43,229 bases of DNA from SZAS-79 sp038211455 (GTDB lineage Bacteria; Pseudomonadota; Gammaproteobacteria; Burkholderiales; SG8-39). The stretch spans positions 1-43,229 of the forward strand of contig JBBQVP010000015.1 in NCBI GenBank assembly GCA_038211455.1, read 5' to 3'. Within the stretch, counting starts at the first letter, position 1. Each line of letters starts with the position of its first letter. Below the pieces are notes generated by a model. That model was not told where the DNA came from and searched no databases. It saw nothing but the letters and a program-made list of their open reading frames with translations. Made by a program: the position numbers and the translations under genes. Positions 7,391 through 14,834 of this stretch are shown one piece after another.

Positions 7391-8137
7391 CTACTTCTTG
7401 GCTGCGGGCTTGGCTGCGGGCTTGGCCGCGGGCTTGGCTGCGGCACCCGCCTTGGCCGCACCGCCCTTTGCGTCGGCCGTCTTGTCGCCGTCCTTGGCAG
7501 GCTCGGCCTGCTTGCTGGTCGGGACCTCGCTCGCGGCGGGCGCGGCAGTCGTTTCTTCCTCGACCACAGCGAGCTGCGGCACGAGCACCGACACGACGAC
7601 CGGGTTCTCCCTTTTGTGCAGCACCGCCTCTACGCCTTTGGGCAGCTTGATGTCCTTGGCATGGACCTGGTAGCCAACGACCGCCTCGGACAGGTCGATT
7701 TCAATGAACTCCGGCAGGTCATCCGGCAGGCAGGTGATGTTGAGCTCGTTCAGCACGTGGCTGACCACGCCGCCCTGCTCCTTGATCGCCAGCGACAGCT
7801 CGGCGTTGACGAAGTGCAGCGGCACCTTCATGTGGATCTTGCGGTCCTTCGACACGCGCTGGAAATCGACGTGCTGCACCTGCAGCTTGAACGGGTGCAT
7901 GTTGAAGGCGCGCAGCAGCACCGCCTCTTTCTGGCCCTCGATGTCCAGCGTCAGGATCGACGCGTGAAAGGCTTCGCGCGAGAGGTTCCTGGCGAGATCC
8001 TTGTGGTCGAGTTCAATCGCCATCGGTTCTGTATTTCCGCCGTATACGATGCCGGGCACTTTCATGGCATTGCGCAGACGGCGGCTCGCACCCGTTCCCT
8101 GCAATTCGCGCTTTTTCGCGCTGACTTCGATTTTCAT
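7391..8137 (-). CDS. rplY: 50S ribosomal protein L25/general stress protein Ctc
   Basis: The protein has 248 residues from the ATG at 8137, with AGGAG eight bases upstream. The in-frame extension further upstream lacks family similarity. The N-terminus (MKIEVSAKKREL...GTGASRRLRN...VPGIVYGG) is the 5S-rRNA-binding L25 domain. A C-terminal TL5-like domain follows (VPLHFVNAEL..., DLPEFIEIDLSE, VGYQVHAKDIKLPKGVE). This is the long CTC form, about 200 residues, plus a tail of about 50 residues rich in Ala, Lys and Pro. The tail ends in a fourfold AAKP/AAKK repeat encoded by 12-bp tandem DNA repeats. It binds 5S rRNA in the large subunit. It is the middle gene of prs-rplY-pth. Confidence 0.96.
   Translation of the reverse strand: MKIEVSAKKRELQGTGASRRLRNAMKVPGIVYGGNTEPMAIELDHKDLARNLSREAFHASILTLDIEGQKEAVLLRAFNMHPFKLQVQHVDFQRVSKDRKIHMKVPLHFVNAELSLAIKEQGGVVSHVLNELNITCLPDDLPEFIEIDLSEAVVGYQVHAKDIKLPKGVEAVLHKRENPVVVSVLVPQLAVVEEETTAAPAASEVPTSKQAEPAKDGDKTADAKGGAAKAGAAAKPAAKPAAKPAAKK
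7398..7445. repeat. Four tandem 12-bp units inside the rplY 3' end
   Basis: TTGGCTGCGGGC occurs twice exactly (7398 and 7410) and twice with one or two changes (7422 and 7434). The units encode the AAKP repeats at the L25 C-terminus. Because the unit is a multiple of three, gain or loss keeps the frame and only changes tail length. Confidence 0.85.
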
Positions 8138-8223
8138 GACTGCTCCTGGAATTGCGCGGCCCGCGACCAGGCACACGCTGTGTTGGGGGCGCGGGAAAAT
8201 CCCCGCATCCCCGTAAAAAAGGT

Positions 8224-8264
8224 GTTACTCCGCACGCCGTTATTCGGCACGCAGTTATTCGACG
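8224..8264. repeat. 15-bp tandem repeat carrying the prs stop codon
   Basis: On the plus strand GTTACTCCGCACGCC, GTTATTCGGCACGCA and GTTATTCGACG follow one another at a 15-base period. On the minus strand each unit carries TAA in the prs reading frame, so the true stop (8255-8257) is followed by two more in-frame stops. It looks like local duplication of the gene end. Confidence 0.75.
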
Positions 8265-9226
8265 AACAATGAGCTGACCGAGTCCTCGCTGAAAATCCGC
8301 AGGATCGTCTCGGCCAGCAGGCCGGCGACCGACAGCTGGCGGATCTTTCCACAGGCGAGCGCATCCTCGCGCAACGGGATCGTGTCGGTGACCACGAGCT
8401 CATCCATGTCCGACTCGGCGATCCGGCCGACTGCGCCGCCTGAAAGCACTGCATGGGTGCAATAGGCAACCACCTTGGTCGCTCCCTGCTCCTTCAATAC
8501 CTGGGCCGCCTTGCACAGCGTGCCCGCCGTGTCGACCATGTCGTCCATGATCACGCAGGTGCGGCCGTCGACTTCGCCGATGATGTTCATCACCTCGGAG
8601 ACGTTCGCTTTCGGCCGGCGCTTGTCGATGATCGCCAGGTCGGATTCCAGCCGCTTGGCCAGCGCCCTCGCGCGCACCACCCCGCCCACGTCCGGTGACA
8701 CGACGATCAGGTTGTCGTAGCGCTGCTTCCAAACGTCACCGAGCAGTACTGGCGCCGCGTAAATATTGTCCACGGGGATATCAAAGAACCCCTGAATCTG
8801 GTCTGCGTGCAGGTCCATCGTCAGCACCCGCGCCACGCCCACCGCAGTCAGCATGTTGGCGACCACCTTGGCGCTGATCGCGACGCGCGCCGAGCGCGGG
8901 CGGCGGTCCTGCCGCCCGTAGCCGAAGTACGGGATCGCCGCGGTGACCCGCGCAGCCGACGAGCGCTTCAGCGCATCGACCATGACCATCAGTTCCATCA
9001 GACTGTCGTTGGTGGGCATGCAGGTCGGCTGCAGCACGAACACGTCCTTGCCGCGCACGTTCTCCAGCAGCTCCACCATCACCTCGCCGTCGGAAAACTT
9101 GCCGACGATCGAACGCCCCATGCCGATGTTCAGGTGCCTGACAACGTCCTGGGCAAGCCTCGGGTTGGCGTTGCCCGTGAACACCATCAATCTTTCGAGT
9201 GCCCTGCTCGGCCCCAGGTTCGCCAT
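8255..9226 (-). CDS. prs: Ribose-phosphate pyrophosphokinase (PRPP synthetase)
   Basis: The protein has 323 residues. MVFTGNANPRLAQ opens the fold. SDGEVMVELLENVRGKDVFVLQPT and YFGYGRQDRR are the substrate and flexible-loop motifs. VIMDDMVDTAGT (about residue 220) is the PRPP-binding signature. It makes PRPP from ribose 5-phosphate and ATP for purine, pyrimidine, His, Trp and NAD synthesis in the cytoplasm. It lies downstream of tRNA-Gln and ispE and upstream of rplY, a widely conserved proteobacterial order (ispE-tRNA-prs-rplY-pth). The start is the ATG at 9226, with AAGGAAAA upstream at a rather long spacing. Confidence 0.97.
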   Translation of the reverse strand: MANLGPSRALERLMVFTGNANPRLAQDVVRHLNIGMGRSIVGKFSDGEVMVELLENVRGKDVFVLQPTCMPTNDSLMELMVMVDALKRSSAARVTAAIPYFGYGRQDRRPRSARVAISAKVVANMLTAVGVARVLTMDLHADQIQGFFDIPVDNIYAAPVLLGDVWKQRYDNLIVVSPDVGGVVRARALAKRLESDLAIIDKRRPKANVSEVMNIIGEVDGRTCVIMDDMVDTAGTLCKAAQVLKEQGATKVVAYCTHAVLSGGAVGRIAESDMDELVVTDTIPLREDALACGKIRQLSVAGLLAETILRIFSEDSVSSLFVE

Positions 9227-9316
9227 GACTGCAACTTTTCCTTAGCGCCGCAACCGGATTCACCGCGCACGCTTCAATTCGCACGCTTCAATTCGAGCCG
9301 CGCAATCCAATCGATA

Positions 9317-9393
9317 TGGCTGGGGAGGAAGGATTCGAACCTTCGCATGCCGGAATCAAAATCCGGTGCCTTAACCAGCTTGGCGACTCCCCA
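9317..9393 (-). tRNA. tRNA-Gln (anticodon UUG)
   Basis: On the minus strand the gene starts TGGGGAG and ends with the pairing strand, discriminator G and an encoded CCA, for 77 bases in all. The anticodon arm is CCGGA, loop TTTTGAT, TCCGG, which gives anticodon TTG for Gln. The T arm GGTTCGAATCC is canonical, and the seven-pair acceptor stem is fully matched. Its place between ispE and prs is the conserved one. Confidence 0.97.
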
Positions 9394-9426
9394 ATCGTTT
9401 ACGTCAGAACATCTGCTTCCGCCTGC

Positions 9427-10284
9427 TCAATCGCCAACAGCCCAGTCTCGGAGCGGATGCCGATCCAGGCCGCGGGAAACAAACCCCCGCATGCCCTCCG
9501 GTAACTTCGCTTCGACGGCCCTCGCCGCAGCTTCCGAACCGAACCCCGCAAAAACACATGCTCCGGAGCCCGTCATGCGCGCATCGCCGTGCTGCAGCAA
9601 CCAGCCAAGATGCGCGGCAACCGCAGGGTACAGGGCGGTTGCGACCGGTTGCAGGTCGTTTTTCCCAATACCCGGCAAAAAGGGCAGCATTTTGAGTCGT
9701 TTCGTATCCCGTGTCAACGCGCCTGAAGAGAAGATTTCTTTCGTGGATACCGAGACTTGCGGTGTCAGTACGAGGTACCACGCGGGGGGCAGTTCCAGCG
9801 CCGTGAGGCGCTCGCCCACACCCTCGCCAAACGCATTCAGGCCGAAAATGAACACCGGCACGTCCGCCCCCAATGCCAGCGCGGCCTGCATCAGATCCCG
9901 CCGGGGCAGGTTCAGGCCCCAAAGCCGGTTGAGGACCAGCAGGACAGTGGCCGCGTCGGAGGACCCTCCGCCAAGCCCGCCGCCGATTGGAAGGTTCTTT
10001 TCGAGCCCGAGGTCGGCGCCCAGCCCAGCGGCGGCCGGGCCGATCCGCGCGACCGCAAGCTCGCGCAGCAGCCGCGCAGCGCGCAGGCACAAGTCGGTTT
10101 CGGGCTCCACGCCCGGCGTTGCATCCACCCGGCGGATCTGGCCGTCGCCATGCACTGCAATCCCTACCCTGTCCGCGCGATCGATCAGCCTGAAGGCGGT
10201 TTGCAGCAGGTGATAGCCATCGTCACGGCGGCCAAGCACGTGCAGGAACAGGTTCAGCTTCGCGGGTGCCGGGTACCAGTCCAT
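9427..10284 (-). CDS. ispE: 4-diphosphocytidyl-2-C-methyl-D-erythritol kinase
   Basis: The protein has 285 residues from the ATG at 10284, which overlaps the lolB stop as TGATG and so implies translational coupling. It opens with MDWYPAPAKLNLFLHVLGRR, and DGYHLLQTAF is the substrate motif. The GHMP kinase loop is LPIGGGLGGGSSDAAT (about residue 98), and the last motif is MTGSGACVFAGF. It phosphorylates CDP-methylerythritol in the MEP isoprenoid pathway. The order lolB-ispE-tRNA-Gln-prs is the standard one for beta- and gammaproteobacteria. The longer in-frame version starting inside lolB is unlikely, because the start given here fits the family N-terminus. Confidence 0.96.
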   Translation of the reverse strand: MDWYPAPAKLNLFLHVLGRRDDGYHLLQTAFRLIDRADRVGIAVHGDGQIRRVDATPGVEPETDLCLRAARLLRELAVARIGPAAAGLGADLGLEKNLPIGGGLGGGSSDAATVLLVLNRLWGLNLPRRDLMQAALALGADVPVFIFGLNAFGEGVGERLTALELPPAWYLVLTPQVSVSTKEIFSSGALTRDTKRLKMLPFLPGIGKNDLQPVATALYPAVAAHLGWLLQHGDARMTGSGACVFAGFGSEAAARAVEAKLPEGMRGFVSRGLDRHPLRDWAVGD

Positions 10285-10907
10285 CACCGGGTTTCCCCTT
10301 GCTTGGCACCCTTGGCCCACTGATGTATTGCCAGGCGCAACTGGATACCCGGGTAGTCGAGCTTCAGGCGCACGGGCAATCCGTCCTCGCGGAACGCCTG
10401 GTACTCGATGCGCCAGCCGCTTTGTTCCAGCGAAACGATGCGCCCCTGCGCATCGCGCGTCGCTGCGGCAGGAATGCCATCGACGGGCCTTGCGCGAACC
10501 CAGTCCGCCAGGCCCGCCAGCGGCAGGCGAAATCCGAGGGCCTTCTCGGTCAGCGATTCGGCGTCCGCCGCACGGTACTCCTGGCCGTCGGACATCGTCA
10601 GGACCACGACCCCGCCGCTGCGCACGATGCGCGCCAGGCTGGAGCCGATTGGCGTGGTCATCAACAACTCATCGGTCCCGCGCGTATGCCGCCAGGCAAG
10701 GTTGCCGCTGGCCGCCTCGTCCCGGTAGCTGACCGCGATGCGTCCGGCGAGTTCGAATTCGACACTTTCGCCGGGCGTACGCTGCTCAAGCTCGGCGCAA
10801 CCGGTCAGCGCAAGCAGCACAAGCGGCAGGAAAAAACGCAGGCAGCCCGCCATCAGGCGGCCGGGGACGGGACTTCCGCCATGCGGATCCCCGTGCAATC
10901 GGGTCAC
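10284..10907 (-). CDS. lolB: Outer membrane lipoprotein LolB
   Basis: The protein has 207 residues from a GTG at 10907 that overlaps the stop of the upstream TPR gene as GTGA. An ATG at 10853 is an alternative and would give a tighter signal peptide. The lipobox LTGC places the lipidated Cys at residue 37 (20 from the alternative start). VEFELAGRIAVSYRDEAASGNLAW is the LolB beta-barrel entry, and the end is IQLRLAIHQWA. LolB accepts lipoproteins from LolA and inserts them in the outer membrane. Position between the TPR gene and ispE is conserved. Neither start has a strong ribosome site, so coupling is the likely mechanism. Confidence 0.92.
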   Translation of the reverse strand: MTRLHGDPHGGSPVPGRLMAGCLRFFLPLVLLALTGCAELEQRTPGESVEFELAGRIAVSYRDEAASGNLAWRHTRGTDELLMTTPIGSSLARIVRSGGVVVLTMSDGQEYRAADAESLTEKALGFRLPLAGLADWVRARPVDGIPAAATRDAQGRIVSLEQSGWRIEYQAFREDGLPVRLKLDYPGIQLRLAIHQWAKGAKQGETR

Positions 10908-12709
10908 GGATTCTTCAGGCGCTTGATGGTCTTCTTCAAGGCCTCGTTGTCCGGGGATTTCTGCTCGGCCTCCTGCCAGATCCGTTCGGCCTCCGCGCGC
11001 TCGCCCGTCACCCAGAGAACCTCTCCGAGATGGGCGCCGATTTCGCCATCGGGGCGGCCCTGCCAGGCGCGCCGCAGGTACTCCAGCGCGCGCGGGTAGT
11101 CGCCCATCCGGTAGTAGGTCCAGCCCATGCTGTCGACAATGAACAGGTCCTCCGGGGCGAGCTTCATGGCTTTTTCGATGAGCGTTCGCGCCTCGTCGAG
11201 CCGCACATTTCGATCGGCGAAGGAATACCCCAGCGCGTTGTAGGCATGGGCGCGCTCAGGGCTGATCTTGATGAGTCGGGTCAGGTCGGCCTCGAGAACG
11301 TCAAAGCGCTCCAGCCGCTCGGCCGTCAGCGCGCGGTCATAGAGCAGGTCGGGCTGGTCTGGCTGCGACGAGAGCGCCTGGTTCAGGATGTCGAACGCAT
11401 CCGCATTCCGGTTGGCCTCGCGCAGCAGTTGCGCTTCGCCGATCTGCAGTTGTACCTGCTGATCGCCGGCCTCGACCTTGCGCAGGTAGGCACGCGCGGC
11501 GTCGAGGTTTCCCTGCTTGTAGATGACGTGCGCGGCGCGCAGCCGCGAGGTGATGAACTGGTCTCCCGCCTCGACCTGCTCATACCATTTCAACGCAGCG
11601 GGATAGTCCTTCCTCTCTTCGGCAAGCTGCCCGAGTGTCATACGCACGCCGTTCTTGTCACGAAACGGCTTTTGGAGCAGCCTGGAAAGGTATGTTTCCG
11701 CCTCGGCATAGTCCTTTATCTGCGCCGACAGCAGTCCCAGGGCGTAGAGGACATCGTTGCTCTCCGGGTAGGCTGCCAGCAGTGACCTGAACTGGGCGCG
11801 CGCTTCCGGCAGCTTCTTGTCGAGGACGAGCAGGCGCGCGTAGTTCAGGCCTGCTTCGCGCGAGCCAGGGTAGACCCGCAGGTACTCGGAAAGTCGCGCC
11901 TGCGCCTCGGCGGGAAACTTCGGCTGCAGCAGTTGCGCTTCGAAGATTGCAGCGAGATCCCAGTCCGGTTTCAACTGGCCCGCACGCCGCGCCTCTTCAA
12001 GCGCCATGGCGTCTTCATCGGCGCCTGCCGCCGCCTGCGCGATCGCGAAATGGGCCTGCGGCAGGTTCGGATGTGCTTCTGCCAGCTTCCGGACGACCGC
12101 GAGGTTGGCCTTGCGATCCGGGTTGGCCGAAAGAAAGCGGTTGACCTGCATGAAGCCATTTGCCGCTGCGACGGTATCTGTGCCGAACAGCCTGGCGAGA
12201 TAGGGCTCCGCCTCTTCGACGCGGCGCGTGCTGATGAGCAGCCCGGTGATGGTCTGCAATGCGCGCGTCGAATCCGGCTCCGCCGTGTACCAGATCTTGG
12301 CCGCTTCAAGCGCGACATCGGGCAAGCGTGCGTAGTTCGCAATCTCGGCGGCGCGACGCGCGACGCGCGGATCCAGCGTGCGCTTGGCCAGTTCGAGGTA
12401 GGTGCGCGCGGCATAGGCGGGGTTTTCGCGCTGGGCGGCGATTTCCGCGAGCAGCAGGCCAAGCAGTACCGGTTCGGTCAGGTCCTGCTTCGGCAGCAGG
12501 CTCTCGTCCTGCTTTTGCGTCTCCGCTACCTGCGACGACTGCTCCTCGTCGGCTTCGTCCTTGTCGTTCGATTGCGCCAGCGCCGGGACGCACACGGCCA
12601 TCGCCAGCACCATTGCGATCGGTTTGACTAGACTACGAAAATCCGGAGGGAGGCGAGGGAACACGAAGGGGAGGAAGGGGCGCGAATCGCGCTGTCGGTC
12701 ACTGGCCAT
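10904..12709 (-). CDS. TPR-repeat protein, probably exported
   Basis: The protein has 601 residues from the ATG at 12709. A signal-like segment SLVKPIAMVLAMAVCVPALAQS lies near residue 25-46. It is followed by an acidic/Gln-rich linker and then helical repeats of TPR type. Examples are EAGLNYARLLVLDKKLPEARAQF-like and YNALGYSFADRNVRLDEA-like units, with MGWTYYRMGDYPRALEYLRRA near the end. The start is unsure: an ATG at 12613 sits inside the signal peptide, while upstream codons give an unusually long n-region. The gene precedes lolB with a four-base overlap, as in many Betaproteobacteria. A role in envelope assembly is inferred only from position and export signal. Confidence 0.88.
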   Translation of the reverse strand: MASDRQRDSRPFLPFVFPRLPPDFRSLVKPIAMVLAMAVCVPALAQSNDKDEADEEQSSQVAETQKQDESLLPKQDLTEPVLLGLLLAEIAAQRENPAYAARTYLELAKRTLDPRVARRAAEIANYARLPDVALEAAKIWYTAEPDSTRALQTITGLLISTRRVEEAEPYLARLFGTDTVAAANGFMQVNRFLSANPDRKANLAVVRKLAEAHPNLPQAHFAIAQAAAGADEDAMALEEARRAGQLKPDWDLAAIFEAQLLQPKFPAEAQARLSEYLRVYPGSREAGLNYARLLVLDKKLPEARAQFRSLLAAYPESNDVLYALGLLSAQIKDYAEAETYLSRLLQKPFRDKNGVRMTLGQLAEERKDYPAALKWYEQVEAGDQFITSRLRAAHVIYKQGNLDAARAYLRKVEAGDQQVQLQIGEAQLLREANRNADAFDILNQALSSQPDQPDLLYDRALTAERLERFDVLEADLTRLIKISPERAHAYNALGYSFADRNVRLDEARTLIEKAMKLAPEDLFIVDSMGWTYYRMGDYPRALEYLRRAWQGRPDGEIGAHLGEVLWVTGERAEAERIWQEAEQKSPDNEALKKTIKRLKNP

Positions 12710-12816
12710 ATTAGGTATATTTGAGTCTCCGCACAAGCACTGCACATCCGTCACCGCTTGCCGGTCCTGAACGATCACTTGACTTCGACACACGGCACGC
12801 CGCCAAGTTCTCCCGA

Positions 12817-13638
12817 ATGCCAGAACTCCCCGAAGTTGAGGTCACCCGAAAGGGGATCGCGCCCTTTCTTACCGGCCAGACCATACGCAGTGTCGAGGTG
12901 CGTGAACCGCGCCTGCGCTGGCGCGTTCCCTCCGCGGTGATGGCACTGACCGGGCAGAAGATCCGTTCGGTAAAGCGGCGCGGAAAGTACATCCTGGTGG
13001 ATTGCGGCACGGGACACCTGATCCTGCATCTGGGCATGTCGGGAAGCCTGCGAATCCTGAAGCCCGATGTGCCACCCGGAAAACATGACCACTTCGACCT
13101 GATTGTGGGGGGCGAACGTGGCGATACGCTGTTGCGCTTGCGCGACCCGCGCCGTTTCGGCGCCGTGCTCTGGACCACCGACAACGTGGCCGACCACAAG
13201 CTGATCGCCAGCCTCGGCGTGGAGCCGTTGCTCGCTTCTTTCAACGCAGCGCGCCTGCACGCGCTTACCCGCGGTCACCGGGTAGCCATCAAGCAGTTCC
13301 TGATGGATGGGAAGAAGATCGTCGGTGTCGGCAACATCTACGCCAACGAGAGCCTGTTCCGCGCCGGGATCAACCCGCGCACCAGGGCCGGCCGGCTGTC
13401 GATGGCGCGCAGTACCAAGCTGGTCGCGGTCATCAAGGACACCCTCGAATCGGCGATCCGCGCCGGCGGATCGAGCCTGCGCGACTTCGTCCAATCGGAT
13501 GGGAGTTCCGGCTATTTCCAGCAGAACTACTGGGTCTACGACCGTGCCGGGGAACCATGCCGGCGCTGCGGTACGCCGATCCGACGCGTGGTGATGGGGC
13601 AGCGGGCGACTTTCCATTGCCCGACTTGCCAGAAATAG
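12817..13638 (+). CDS. mutM: Formamidopyrimidine-DNA glycosylase (Fpg)
   Basis: The protein has 273 residues from the ATG at 12817. MPELPEVEVTRKGI gives the catalytic Pro2 (N-terminal after Met removal) and Glu3. KRRGKYILVD and LHLGMSGSL are conserved, with the Lys in the beta-hairpin. The helix-two-turn-helix VGNIYANESLFRAGI follows, and a C-terminal zinc finger has CRRCG and CPTC. It removes 8-oxoguanine and FaPy lesions, then cleaves the strand. It is divergent from the TPR/lolB/ispE operon and convergent with coaD, an arrangement seen in many Betaproteobacteria. The in-frame upstream codons to 12721 do not match the family and are left out. Confidence 0.97.
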   Translation: MPELPEVEVTRKGIAPFLTGQTIRSVEVREPRLRWRVPSAVMALTGQKIRSVKRRGKYILVDCGTGHLILHLGMSGSLRILKPDVPPGKHDHFDLIVGGERGDTLLRLRDPRRFGAVLWTTDNVADHKLIASLGVEPLLASFNAARLHALTRGHRVAIKQFLMDGKKIVGVGNIYANESLFRAGINPRTRAGRLSMARSTKLVAVIKDTLESAIRAGGSSLRDFVQSDGSSGYFQQNYWVYDRAGEPCRRCGTPIRRVVMGQRATFHCPTCQK

Positions 13639-13704
13639 GGGGCCTGAGCCGCTGATAAGCAGGCGGCCCCGGCCACCGAGAAGCAGGCGGCCTCAGCCAC
13701 CAAG
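13633..13704. repeat. 24-bp tandem repeat spanning the mutM and coaD stop codons
   Basis: Two clear units, 13657-13680 and 13681-13704, both begin AAGCAGGCGGCC and share CAGCCACC/CGGCCACC ends (about 21 of 24 bases equal). A third, degenerate unit (about 16 of 24) precedes them from 13633. The last unit overlaps the coaD stop and the first reaches the mutM stop. The 54-base gap between the two convergent genes therefore seems to be built from duplicated coaD 3' end. Confidence 0.7.
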
Positions 13705-14181
13705 GGCGGTAACCTTTTCCTTCAGCTTGGCCTGCACCAGCGGGTGCACGAACTTGGAGACATCGCCGCCCAGCGTCGCGATCTCGCGCACCAGGGTCGC
13801 GGAGATGAACATGTGCTGTTCGGACGGCGTAAGGAACACGGTTTCGACGTCGGGATAGAGGTTGCGGTTCATTCCCGCCAGCTGGAATTCGTACTCGAAA
13901 TCGGACACCGCGCGCAGTCCGCGCATGATCACCCGCGCGTTGTGCTCGTGAATGAAGTTGATCAGCAGGCCGCTGAACCCCACGACCTTTACGTTCGGGA
14001 CGTCCTTCAGGACCTCGCGCGCAATGTCGACACGTTCCCTGAGGTTGAAGAACGGCTTCTTGGCGCGACTGTCTGCGACACCAACGATCACCGTGCTGAA
14101 CAGCACTGAGGCGCGCCGGACGAGGTCCTCGTGTCCGCGAGTAAGGGGATCAAACGTCCCCGGATAGACTGCTCCGATCAT
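13693..14181 (-). CDS. coaD: Phosphopantetheine adenylyltransferase
   Basis: The protein has 162 residues, a normal length. The nucleotidyltransferase signature is YPGTFDPLTRGH at residues 6-17, with the second motif MFISATLVREIA (ISSTxxR type) near residue 128. MRGLRAVSDFEYEFQ is the pantetheine-site segment. It transfers AMP from ATP to 4'-phosphopantetheine, the penultimate step of CoA synthesis. Its start lies 32 bases inside rsmD, the conserved rsmD-coaD overlap. The C-terminus has been drawn into a 24-bp tandem repeat (see 13633-13704), which affects only sequence beyond the fold. Confidence 0.97.
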   Translation of the reverse strand: MIGAVYPGTFDPLTRGHEDLVRRASVLFSTVIVGVADSRAKKPFFNLRERVDIAREVLKDVPNVKVVGFSGLLINFIHEHNARVIMRGLRAVSDFEYEFQLAGMNRNLYPDVETVFLTPSEQHMFISATLVREIATLGGDVSKFVHPLVQAKLKEKVTALGG

Positions 14182-14770
14182 CGCTCCACTCCAGCAATTG
14201 GTAATAGACCTGTCCCGCTCGACCGCGCTTCAACTCGCGCCAGGGACCCTGCCCAGCCACCCCGAGGTCTTGCATCTCTAGCGGTTGCGGCGCCTCCATG
14301 TAGACACGCGCCCCAGGGTTCAGCACGCGCGGCAGGCGTTCGAGCACTTCCGCGAGCACATTCTGCCTGAATGGTGGGTCGAGGAAAACCACGTCGAACC
14401 TCTCGTTCGCTGCGGACAGGAACGCGGAGGCCGCACCCCCGATCACCCGCAGCGTGTCCGCCTTGAGCCGTTCGGCGTTGGCGAGCAGCGCGAGCACCGC
14501 CGCCCGCTCCCGTTCGACCAGCACGACACGTGCAGCGCCGCGCGATGCGGCCTCGAATCCGAGCGCGCCGCTGCCGGCAAACAGGTCGAGGCAATGTGCG
14601 CCGGAGAGGTCCTGGCCAAGCCAGTTGAAGAGCGTCTCGCGCACGCGGTCGGGGGTGGGGCGCAGATCGGCGATCGCGGGAAAGTGAAGCACGCTGCGCT
14701 TCCACAGGCCGCCGATGATGCGCACGCGGCCCGCTGCATGGTCGTTCGGCGCGGTCTTTGATTTGGGCAA
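14150..14770 (-). CDS. rsmD: 16S rRNA (guanine966-N2)-methyltransferase
   Basis: The protein has 206 residues from a TTG at 14770. No ATG precedes the conserved VRIIGGLWKRSVLHFP, and the family normally has 10-15 residues before it, so TTG is the best available start. DRVRETLFNWLG is family-specific. DLFAGSGALGFEAASRG is the SAM-binding motif and FLDPPF the catalytic motif. It methylates G966 in the 30S P-site region. It overlaps coaD and is divergent from ftsY across 64 bases, the standard arrangement. No clear ribosome site precedes the TTG, so expression may be low. Confidence 0.94.
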   Translation of the reverse strand: MPKSKTAPNDHAAGRVRIIGGLWKRSVLHFPAIADLRPTPDRVRETLFNWLGQDLSGAHCLDLFAGSGALGFEAASRGAARVVLVERERAAVLALLANAERLKADTLRVIGGAASAFLSAANERFDVVFLDPPFRQNVLAEVLERLPRVLNPGARVYMEAPQPLEMQDLGVAGQGPWRELKRGRAGQVYYQLLEWSDDRSSLSGDV

Positions 14771-14786
14771 TTGAAGCGGGGGCGTT

Positions 14787-14795
14787 TGCTAAAAT
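14787..14795 (+). promoter_or_regulatory. Candidate extended -10 promoter for ftsY
   Basis: TGC directly precedes TAAAAT (TATAAT with one change), 39 bases before the ftsY ATG, in the rsmD/ftsY divergent gap. No good -35 lies 16-18 bases upstream. TTGAAG is only 13 bases away, so the extended -10 would have to carry the promoter. Confidence 0.4.
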
Positions 14796-14834
14796 GCAGG
14801 CCCATCTTAGCGGCTTTCCCGGCCGCGGGCTCCC

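Noticed and set aside
8185..8210. Hairpin with GCGGG/CCCGC arms between prs and rplY as a terminator
   Set aside because: The stem is short and no T-run follows on the minus strand, so a terminator is not supported.
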